Below are positions 1-6,204 of a DNA stretch of 15,166 nucleotides, piece by piece. Source of the stretch: Verrucomicrobiaceae bacterium. Lineage in GTDB: Bacteria; Verrucomicrobiota; Verrucomicrobiae; Verrucomicrobiales; Akkermansiaceae. The DNA lies in NCBI GenBank assembly GCA_947372405.1, contig CANBTO010000054.1:1-15166 (forward strand). The letters run 5' to 3'. A model generated the notes under the pieces. It worked only from the letters and a program-made list of their open reading frames with translations. It was not told where the DNA came from and did no database searches. Position numbers and translations under genes: made by a program. The number at the start of each line of letters is the position of its first letter. Position 1 is the stretch's first letter.

Positions 1-2
1 TG

Positions 3-74
3 CGGAGGAGAGTGCCGGGCAAGGTCAACATCCCTCAGGACGCCTTCATCAAGGTCCTCAAGAGCGGGGATTGA
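3..74 (+). CDS. C-terminal end of an unidentified protein (partial)
   Basis: An open frame enters from the left edge and ends with TGA at 72-74. Its last residues read RRRVPGKVNIPQDAFIKVLK followed by SGD. Most third codon positions are G or C, as expected for coding sequence in a GC-rich genome, so I take this as the end of a real gene. I do not recognise the family from 23 residues. It converges with the hydrolase gene on the other strand, leaving 24 bp between the two stop codons and no obvious terminator hairpin in that gap. Confidence 0.5.
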   Translation, partial: RRRVPGKVNIPQDAFIKVLKSGD

Positions 75-98
75 TCCTGTGACCGGGGAATGTGGATC

Positions 99-1088
99 TC
101 ACTCCACGTATGCAGTGAGCATGTAGGTCCAGACATCCGCCCAACGTTCCGCGTTGGTGTTGGCGATCACCGAGGTGTGCGCTTGTTTCGCGCCCTCGCT
201 GTTAGGTCCTGCGACGTTCACCGGAGGATAGCTGGTGGTGAAGATCCGGGTTTTTGGAAACGGCGCCTTTTGGTCCGCCGCATCCACGGGCTTGCCGAAT
301 GCGTCGAGGCCGAGCGCGTGGAGATTTTCCGTCAACTGGTCCGGGCTGCATCCTACGGGATCAAGCCGGTGATTGAAGACAAAGAAACGGTTTTTCGGCG
401 TGGCGGAGGCGGAGTGATACCATGCCGCCGGGGCTGAAAGCCGCTTGCTGTAATCCTTGGGCGCTCCCGTGCAGATCAACCGTGCAAGGGAATGCTTGAT
501 TCCAAGAAGCGCGGCGTGTCCTCCACCCTGGGACTGTCCCGCCACGGCGATGGCGTCCCAGCGGAGCTCTCCCTGACCTGTTAGAAAACGCCCCCATCCC
601 TCGTCCGGATGATGCGTCTCCGCGAATTTCAACAACCGGATCAGGCGGTTTTCGATGCTTTCCTGCCTGGCGATGGTGATATGCTTGGTGTCGCCCCCGC
701 GGATGATCGCCATTCGAAACGTTTCGAAGGCAGCCGGATCGTCGTCGTTCTGGCAGACGGTGGCCGGGATTTCATCCGGATACATCAACGAGATCACATG
801 ATAGCCGGAATCTGCGGCCAGTTTGCAGAACGCGATGGCCGCCTTCGCCGCACTTCCTCGGGTGCCCGGCAGCCACAGTAGCAGCTGCTTCCTGTCCTCC
901 TTCAATCCAGCGCTGTGTTCCACCACGATCCTGCGGTCGAAATACAGTTTGTGGGGAGTATCGAAAGTCTTGATGGCTGGATCCGTGGCGGATGGCAGGA
1001 TCTCCCATTCCGACACTTCCGCGTGAACCGGGATGGCGCACAGCACGAGGACGATCAGGATTGCGGTGCGAAACCGAAATATGTTCAC
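99..1088 (-). CDS. Secreted alpha/beta hydrolase (329 aa)
   Basis: Predicted exported serine hydrolase of the alpha/beta fold, substrate unknown. Residues 1-23 form a signal peptide: a basic start, a hydrophobic core, and VHA as the likely cleavage site. The nucleophile elbow is GQSQGG at 184-189, with Ser186 as nucleophile. Likely triad partners are Asp243 (NHRLDP) and His304 (KQAHTS). The LLLWLPGTRGS segment near 70-79 fits the oxyanion-hole strand. The overall pattern resembles the BPSS1187-type hydrolases, but I hold that family name only loosely. The start is GTG at 1086-1088; an in-frame TAA lies four codons upstream, and the signal peptide requires this start. No strong Shine-Dalgarno is visible. 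The gene stands alone on this strand; its upstream neighbour is divergent. An esterase or cutinase-like role is equally possible. Confidence 0.8.
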   Translation of the reverse strand: MNIFRFRTAILIVLVLCAIPVHAEVSEWEILPSATDPAIKTFDTPHKLYFDRRIVVEHSAGLKEDRKQLLLWLPGTRGSAAKAAIAFCKLAADSGYHVISLMYPDEIPATVCQNDDDPAAFETFRMAIIRGGDTKHITIARQESIENRLIRLLKFAETHHPDEGWGRFLTGQGELRWDAIAVAGQSQGGGHAALLGIKHSLARLICTGAPKDYSKRLSAPAAWYHSASATPKNRFFVFNHRLDPVGCSPDQLTENLHALGLDAFGKPVDAADQKAPFPKTRIFTTSYPPVNVAGPNSEGAKQAHTSVIANTNAERWADVWTYMLTAYVE

Positions 1089-1198
1089 TCCGCAGGTTTA
1101 GATGAATGCTTGCAGGCCGACGAGTTTTTTTAAGCACATGGGCTGTCGATTGCAGGTAAAGCCACCGCAGGATTGTTCAGGCCATTCTCTCCCTTTGG

Positions 1199-1238
1199 AA
1201 AGTCGCATCAAACTCCTTGATTCATCCGCGGCGACTTT
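1199..1238 (+). promoter_or_regulatory. Inverted repeat in the leader of the S4-protein gene
   Basis: AAAGTCGC at 1199-1206 is the exact reverse complement of GCGACTTT at 1231-1238. Nested inside, ATCAA (1207-1211) pairs with TTGAT (1217-1221) around a 5-nt loop, leaving a 9-nt bulge on the 3' side. The structure ends 12 bp before the ATG at 1251 and is followed by TTTTAAAA-like sequence. It could be a leader hairpin, an attenuator or a protein operator. The remaining bases of the 162-bp gap 1089-1250 show nothing I can name with confidence, and I do not see a convincing -35/-10 pair. Confidence 0.45.
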
Positions 1239-1250
1239 TAAAACCACGCC

Positions 1251-1643
1251 ATGCCCGAGACCGCCCGCATCGACAAATGGCTATGGGCCGCGCGGTTTTT
1301 CAAGACTCGTGGCCTGGCTGCGGAAATGTGCGCCGCAGGAAAAGTGAAGCGTGCAGGCCACTTGTTGAAGGCGGGTTCGACCCCTCGTCCCGGCGACGTA
1401 TTGGAGGTCCCGTTCCCTGAGGGCCCCGGATCGAGGACGATCTCGGTGGTTTCAATCATTCAGAAACGAGTCGGCGCACCGGAAGCGCGGGCATGTTATG
1501 AGGAACTGACCACGCCGGAGGTATTCGAGTTGCAGAAGAACTGGCACACCGCCAGATCGGAAAATCCCGGAGGGCGGCCGACGAAAAAGGACCGGCGGGA
1601 TCTCGACAAGATCCACGGCTTCTGGGACTGGCAGTCGGAGTAG
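1251..1643 (+). CDS. hslR: Hsp15-like S4-domain RNA-binding protein (130 aa)
   Basis: Small cytoplasmic RNA-binding protein of the Hsp15 family. In E. coli, Hsp15 binds 50S subunits carrying a nascent chain and helps recycle stalled subunits. The S4 domain occupies about residues 5-65, starting with the typical RIDKWLWAARFFKTR and continuing through the AAGKVKRAG and PRPGDVLEV segments. The basic tail GRPTKKDRRDLDKI at 108-121 is the other hallmark of this family. Length is close to the 130-135 residues usual for Hsp15. The ATG at 1251 is chosen because the S4 domain begins only six residues later. No clear Shine-Dalgarno precedes it. It is transcribed alone or at most with the hydrolase downstream at 1738. 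Confidence 0.88.
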   Translation: MPETARIDKWLWAARFFKTRGLAAEMCAAGKVKRAGHLLKAGSTPRPGDVLEVPFPEGPGSRTISVVSIIQKRVGAPEARACYEELTTPEVFELQKNWHTARSENPGGRPTKKDRRDLDKIHGFWDWQSE

Positions 1644-1666
1644 ATATTATAGCAAGGTTTAAGCAG

Positions 1667-1707
1667 TGCCGCAATGTGGCAATGCTCCTTGATCACGAGG
1701 CGTGGTC
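1667..1707 (+). other. Two small hairpins between the S4 gene and the membrane hydrolase
   Basis: TGCCGC at 1667-1672 can pair with GTGGCA at 1676-1681 (one G-U pair, 3-nt loop). GATCACG at 1691-1697 can pair with CGTGGTC at 1701-1707 (one G-U pair, 3-nt loop). Neither is followed by a T-run, so if they end transcription they would not be classical intrinsic terminators. They may be chance structures. Confidence 0.25.
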
Positions 1708-1737
1708 CGGCCACAATCCGGCGGTAGATTGAATAGC

Positions 1738-2877
1738 ATGTTTAGGCCGATATCCTTTTTTCGCACGCTTGGGCTGTTCTGGTCGCTCACGGTTTGTGCG
1801 CTTGCTTTGCTGTTGCTTGTGGCCTGCGTCACTTTGCAAGGAGCCTTGTTTGCGATCGGGGCCCTTCTTCTGGGGATCGCGCCGGCTCTTTTTCTGTTTG
1901 GCTCGTGTCGCTTGCGGTTGCGGCGGAGCGGGTTGATTGCGTTCGGCACATGGTTGCTCATCGCGTTGTGGCTCGTGGTTGTTTCTCCCCGTGGGGATTC
2001 CAACAGTGCGGCGCGCGTGAAAAATTGTTACGTCGGCGGAACGAATCGCTATCAACGATACGCGCTTGGAGCGATGTTGCCGGAAGTGGACCAGTTCATG
2101 ATGGGGTTCAAGCTGATCACATATGTGGATCCGCTGTTCACCAGGAAACAGTCCAACTCGCTTGCCCAACTGACCCGCACGATCTACGCAGAGCTTGAGG
2201 CGGATCCGGATTTCCACGCGCTCGGATCCGTGATGCCAGCGGCTTACGACGAACTCTGGGGCCGCCCATTCGATCGGGGGCACTATTTTTTCTACGTGCC
2301 GCCGCAATTGGATCGGAAAAAGCCAGCGCCGGCACTGGTCTTCCTTCATGGCAGCGGAGGGAACTTCAAGGCTTACACTTGGCTTCTGTCACGCGTGGCT
2401 GACGAATGCGGCATGGTGCTGATTTCTCCCAGTTGCGGAATGGGAAACTGGCATGAGCCCCGAGGCCTGCGTGCCGTGGAGGCCGCGCTCGATGATGCGG
2501 CCAAGTCCGTCCCACTGGATATGAACCAAGTGCATCTGGCCGGCCTGTCTAACGGCGGGCTTGGTGTGAGCCGGGTGGCTTCATCTGAATTGGGAAAACG
2601 GTTCCGTTCGTTGATCTTCATCTCGGGTGTCTGCGACGATCCGGCCATCGATGCCGGGGCGTTCGCCAATCAATGGGGCGGGAAACCAGTGCTCATCATC
2701 ACCGGTGAAGCCGACGACCGTGTTCCATTTTCGTATGTGAACCGCTACGCTTCCAGCATGCGGGACTCCGGAGCGTTGGTTGAAATGCATTCTTATGAAG
2801 ACGCCGATCACTTCCTATTCTTCAGCCATCGTGACCGCTGTCTCCGGCAACTTTCAGACTGGCTGAAGCTGCATTGA
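1738..2877 (+). CDS. Membrane-anchored alpha/beta hydrolase (379 aa)
   Basis: Predicted esterase/phospholipase-type serine hydrolase tethered to the membrane. Three hydrophobic helices lie at about residues 10-33, 34-57 and 66-86. They are followed by a soluble region whose catalytic domain spans about 180-379. HGSGG at 204-208 fits the oxyanion hole, GLSNGG at 269-274 places Ser271 as nucleophile, and GEADDR at 323-328 supplies the acid (Asp326 or Asp327). His358 in EDADHFLF completes the triad. This resembles the PHB-depolymerase/dienelactone-hydrolase branch, but the substrate is unknown. I prefer ATG 1738 over the upstream in-frame GTG at 1702, because the first membrane helix starts directly after MFRPISFF. 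No strong ribosome binding site is seen. The stop codon is only 4 bp from the end of the convergent sulfatase gene, with no terminator between them. Confidence 0.82.
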   Translation: MFRPISFFRTLGLFWSLTVCALALLLLVACVTLQGALFAIGALLLGIAPALFLFGSCRLRLRRSGLIAFGTWLLIALWLVVVSPRGDSNSAARVKNCYVGGTNRYQRYALGAMLPEVDQFMMGFKLITYVDPLFTRKQSNSLAQLTRTIYAELEADPDFHALGSVMPAAYDELWGRPFDRGHYFFYVPPQLDRKKPAPALVFLHGSGGNFKAYTWLLSRVADECGMVLISPSCGMGNWHEPRGLRAVEAALDDAAKSVPLDMNQVHLAGLSNGGLGVSRVASSELGKRFRSLIFISGVCDDPAIDAGAFANQWGGKPVLIITGEADDRVPFSYVNRYASSMRDSGALVEMHSYEDADHFLFFSHRDRCLRQLSDWLKLH

Positions 2878-2881
2878 AGAA

Positions 2882-4399
2882 TCACGGCGTCTCCGTTAGA
2901 ACACTGTAGAATGTCTTTTCCGGCAGAGGCGGTGGCGCGGTGAAGGTGAGGTTGCCTCCGCTGCTGTTGCGTGTGGCTCCACTGACCGGGGCCCAGAAAT
3001 CGAGATCCGTGCTCTGCCACATCGTTTGTGTGGCGGCGGTGTTTTCGGGAACGGTGAGCGAGAAACCACTCGCGTTGACGCCGTGGCCGAGGGGTGATGG
3101 CGTGGTGGTGTTGCTGTAAGCGCCGAGGTTGAAGCGGAGACGGTAGTAACGGGTCTGGCGGGTGGCGTTCATGGCGGCGACGCCACCGGCGAGAAGATTG
3201 CTCGTTTCGGCGGGATCGGTGAGCAGGTCATAGAATTCATCGGTGCCGGTGTTGAAGCGGATGAGCTTGTAGCGGTCGTCGCGGAGAATGCGCCCGCCAA
3301 GCGTGGCGGTGCTTTGGTCGAACTGGTCATTGTAGATCCGGGAGCGGGCGTTGTCCGTTAGGTTCGAGAGGATGGGTTTGAGGCTCGTGGAATCGAGTGT
3401 GACGTCCGTGGGCAGGGGCACGCCGGCCATTTCGAGCATGGTGCTGAAGAGATCGACGGAGTGGACGAACGCGCTACTGATGCGTCCGCCGGAAACTACG
3501 CTCGGGCCCTTGATGATGAGAGGCACGTGGATGCCGCCTTCGTAGAGTGTGTCCTTGGCGTGCGCGGCACTGTAGGGTGCCTGGATGACCTGGTCGGGCG
3601 TGCCGTTGTCGCCGATGAAGATGATGTCGGTGGTGGCGGCGTTGACGGATAGCAACAAGCGGCCGATCTCCGTGTCCATCGCCTCCACCGCGGCGCGGAA
3701 CTTGAGAAGGTTGGTGGCGGGGTTCGCGCCGTAATGGTGCAGGTTCGTCGGTGGGACGTGGAACGGCGTGTGCGGCGCGTTGAAGGCGACCCACGCCACC
3801 CACTTCTGGTTCGCGGCGGTGCGGGCGTTGATCCAGGTGACGGCGTCGTTGACGACATCGGTGGTGGCGTAGGTGGTGACGGTGGAGTTCACCCCGTCGA
3901 TGGTTTTCTGCCAGTTCGTGTAGGAGGCCGGCGCGCCCGCGGTGCAGCCGGCATAATGCGGCCAGCCGCCGATGGTGTTGGGCCCGTTTGCGGTGACCGT
4001 GGTGCCGCCAATGTTGAGGTGCCATTTGCCGAAACACGCGCTATGGATGCCGAGGCCGCTGTTCTGTGTGATGACTTCCGGCAAGGTGAGCTCGGAGGAT
4101 GGCAAGGAGTTTCCCGAAGCGACGCTGACCACTTCTCCGACGCCGGTGCGGAAACCGAAACGCCCGGTGATCATGCAGGCGCGAGCGGGTGAGCAGACCG
4201 GAGTGGAATAGGCATTGGTGAAGCGCACGCCACTGGCAGCGAGGGCGTTGATGTTAGGCGTGGGAGCGGTGGCTCCGGTGGTGGTGTTGTAGAGAGCCTG
4301 GCTGTCGATGCCGAAATCATCGGCGATGATGAGCAGCACGTTGTTTCCCGCCCGCGCGGTGAGGATCGACACCATCAGTGCGAGAGCTATGGTTTTCAT
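2882..4399 (-). CDS. Secreted S1-family sulfatase (505 aa)
   Basis: Predicted exported sulfate-ester hydrolase of the S1 (formylglycine) family. Residues 1-18 are a signal peptide ending in ARA. The metal-binding start is IIADD (Asp27, Asp28). The sulfatase signature CSPARACMITGR at 69-80 gives Cys69 as the residue to be converted to formylglycine. Other expected active-site residues are GKWHL 124-128, H210 in NAPHTPF, and D264-N265 in IGDNG. S1 sulfatases bind a calcium ion. The tail from about 440 to 505 is a small beta-rich module (WQSTDLDFWAPVSG and a final KTFYSVL) that resembles the end of the YHYH protein two genes upstream. The start codon overlaps the stop of the di-heme fusion gene by ATGA, so translation is probably coupled. 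No formylglycine-generating enzyme is encoded in the window. Substrate cannot be told; a glycan is the usual guess. Confidence 0.9.
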   Translation of the reverse strand: MKTIALALMVSILTARAGNNVLLIIADDFGIDSQALYNTTTGATAPTPNINALAASGVRFTNAYSTPVCSPARACMITGRFGFRTGVGEVVSVASGNSLPSSELTLPEVITQNSGLGIHSACFGKWHLNIGGTTVTANGPNTIGGWPHYAGCTAGAPASYTNWQKTIDGVNSTVTTYATTDVVNDAVTWINARTAANQKWVAWVAFNAPHTPFHVPPTNLHHYGANPATNLLKFRAAVEAMDTEIGRLLLSVNAATTDIIFIGDNGTPDQVIQAPYSAAHAKDTLYEGGIHVPLIIKGPSVVSGGRISSAFVHSVDLFSTMLEMAGVPLPTDVTLDSTSLKPILSNLTDNARSRIYNDQFDQSTATLGGRILRDDRYKLIRFNTGTDEFYDLLTDPAETSNLLAGGVAAMNATRQTRYYRLRFNLGAYSNTTTPSPLGHGVNASGFSLTVPENTAATQTMWQSTDLDFWAPVSGATRNSSGGNLTFTAPPPLPEKTFYSVLTETP

Positions 4400-6144
4400 G
4401 GCGCGGGTTGCGTTTCCTCGGTGAGCGTCTTGAGAAACGCGACAAGCGCGGCCTTGTCCGCAGTGGAGAGATTGAGGCCTTTGTCGGGATGCTTGGCGAG
4501 GTTGGGATCGAGCGTCGCGCTGCGTTGGACGGCGCTGCTGTAGTGCTCGACCACTTCCTCCAGCGTGGCAAAGCGACCGTCATGCATGTAGGGCGCGGTG
4601 AGCGCGACGTTGCGCAGGCTGGGTGTGGAGAACTTGTGTTCGTCCGCGGCGGAGTGGGTGATCTTGGCGCGTCCGGGATCGTCGCCGTCGAGGCCGTTAT
4701 TGTGGAACTGGTGGTCGCTGAACAGCGCGCCGCCGTGGCAGTGGAAACAATCCGCACCATATTGGCCGGTGCGTGGCTCGTATTCGGTCATGAAGAGCTC
4801 GAAGCCGCGCTTCTCCTCATCTGATAGAGACGTCTTGCCTGCGAAGGCACGGTCGAACTTCGAGTCGAACGCCGTCAACGTGAGAATGTAGTTTTCGACA
4901 GCGAGTCCGATTTTCTCCGGGGTGATTTCCGGTGATCCGAATGCGGCGGCGAACATCGGTGGAAAGTTGTTTTTTGCGGTGAGCTTCGTGACGACGTGGT
5001 CGAGCGTTTCATCGAGTTCGGTGTGATCCTGAATGGGCATGAGCGCCTGCGCGCGCAGTGAGGGCGCGCGGCCATCCCAGAAGAAGTCCGATTTCCAGGC
5101 GAGGTTGGTGAGCGGCATCGAGTTGCGCGTTCCCGTTTGTCCGCGCACGCCGAGGCTGAAGCGTCGCGCGTCGGTGAACGCGCGGTTTTCGGCGTGGCAT
5201 GACGCGCATGAGAGCGAGCCGTCTGTGGAGAGTGCGGTCTCGTTGAAGAGCGCCTTGCCGAGTGCGACGCGTTCTTCGATGAGCGGATTGTCGCGAGGCA
5301 GATCCGGAATGGGAAACGTCGCGCTCATGGTGAAACGATAGGGCGTGAATTTTTCCGGCAGATAGAGAGGCCTCACCGGTGACGGCCTGCTGATGGCTGG
5401 CGCTGCTGAGAGCACGTGCGTGACACGGAATGCGCCGCGCAAATTCGCGGCGAGCGCGGCTGCGATCGGATCGCCATCGCGCGAGTGCGTGGCAGTGCCG
5501 TCCTTTGCAAACGAGAGAGGTTGCGGTGCGTTGAGCAGTGAGCCGAGATCGAAGTCGAGCATCACCGAGGCGTCGTGTGTGAGATCAATGGGTGCGGCGA
5601 GGTTGATGCGCGTGCGGTTTGGATCGCGTGCGAAGTGGTGCGCGAAGCCTTGTGGCTGTGCGGTGCCTGTTCTCCACATGCCCTCGATGGCGAGGAAGAT
5701 GTAGCCGCCCTGCCAGCTCCAGTGCAGGCCGTTGAGGTTCGCATTCAGCGGATGATCGGCGGCAAGTTTCGCAGGATCGGCAGCGTTCCACTTCGCATCG
5801 GGGCCGATGTGGAAACGCAGCGCACGGTATTTCCCCTCGGGCAGGCTTTCGAAACGCACGCTCGTGTGGCCTTTCGCGGCATCCATCCACGCGAACTGAT
5901 CCGTCAGCTCGATCCATGAGCCGTCCTCCCGTTCCATACCGAATCCGCTGGCGAGCCAACTGACTCGTGAAAACGAAACCGTTTCATGCGCGGCGTTTTC
6001 ATAGCGCAGGGAGTCGAGCAACAAGGGATCGCCGCCAAACGTGTGGCGCACGGCGATTTCAAGCGCTGCGCCGCCGGCGTAATCCGAGGCGAGAGTGGCG
6101 GCGATCACGAGAAACATCGCAGCGAATGGAGTGGCTCGTTTCAT
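4396..6144 (-). CDS. MbnP-like domain fused to MbnH/MauG-like di-heme domain (582 aa)
   Basis: Two normally separate proteins are joined. After a signal peptide (about 1-27), residues 28-240 form an MbnP-like domain, recognised by GLHWSWQGGYIFL at 139-151 and the flanking FESLPEGKYRALRFHIG (98-114). Residues about 262-575 are a di-heme c-type domain with heme motifs CASCH (313-317) and CFHCH (466-470), and the family stretches NLAWKSDFFWDGR (347-359) and TPSLRNVALTAPYMHDGR (507-524). In known MbnP/MbnH pairs, the MauG-like MbnH oxidises a Trp of MbnP to kynurenine, which takes part in copper binding. Here Trp142 or Trp144 would be candidates. Tyr535 in VVEHY sits where MauG-type enzymes carry an axial Tyr and bacterial cytochrome c peroxidases a Met; this is inference. 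A good Shine-Dalgarno lies 7 nt before the ATG. It follows the YHYH gene by 60 bp and overlaps the sulfatase by 4 bp. Confidence 0.88.
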   Translation of the reverse strand: MKRATPFAAMFLVIAATLASDYAGGAALEIAVRHTFGGDPLLLDSLRYENAAHETVSFSRVSWLASGFGMEREDGSWIELTDQFAWMDAAKGHTSVRFESLPEGKYRALRFHIGPDAKWNAADPAKLAADHPLNANLNGLHWSWQGGYIFLAIEGMWRTGTAQPQGFAHHFARDPNRTRINLAAPIDLTHDASVMLDFDLGSLLNAPQPLSFAKDGTATHSRDGDPIAAALAANLRGAFRVTHVLSAAPAISRPSPVRPLYLPEKFTPYRFTMSATFPIPDLPRDNPLIEERVALGKALFNETALSTDGSLSCASCHAENRAFTDARRFSLGVRGQTGTRNSMPLTNLAWKSDFFWDGRAPSLRAQALMPIQDHTELDETLDHVVTKLTAKNNFPPMFAAAFGSPEITPEKIGLAVENYILTLTAFDSKFDRAFAGKTSLSDEEKRGFELFMTEYEPRTGQYGADCFHCHGGALFSDHQFHNNGLDGDDPGRAKITHSAADEHKFSTPSLRNVALTAPYMHDGRFATLEEVVEHYSSAVQRSATLDPNLAKHPDKGLNLSTADKAALVAFLKTLTEETQPAP

Positions 6145-6151
6145 CGGTTCG

Positions 6152-6157
6152 CACCTT
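6152..6157 (-). promoter_or_regulatory. Shine-Dalgarno of the MbnP-MbnH fusion gene
   Basis: On the minus strand AAGGTG lies 7 nt before the ATG at 6144. It is the clearest ribosome binding site among the minus-strand genes, and it supports independent, efficient initiation of the fusion gene within the cluster. Confidence 0.6.
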
Positions 6158-6204
6158 GCACTGGAACGATGGGATTGTCATCAAATTCCAATCGCCGCCC
6201 CGTG

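Noticed and set aside
1702..1737. Longer N-terminus for the membrane hydrolase from GTG 1702
   Set aside because: The extra 12 residues are polar and would precede the first membrane helix without purpose; the ATG at 1738 fits better.
3474..4037. Minus-strand open frame of 187 codons inside the sulfatase gene
   Set aside because: It is Arg/His-rich with no recognisable motif and lies in a shifted frame of the sulfatase, which has full catalytic motifs; a GC-skew shadow.
4396..6144. Annotation as a plain cytochrome c peroxidase
   Set aside because: The first 240 residues are an MbnP-like domain that such peroxidases lack, and the likely axial Tyr points to the MauG side of the family.
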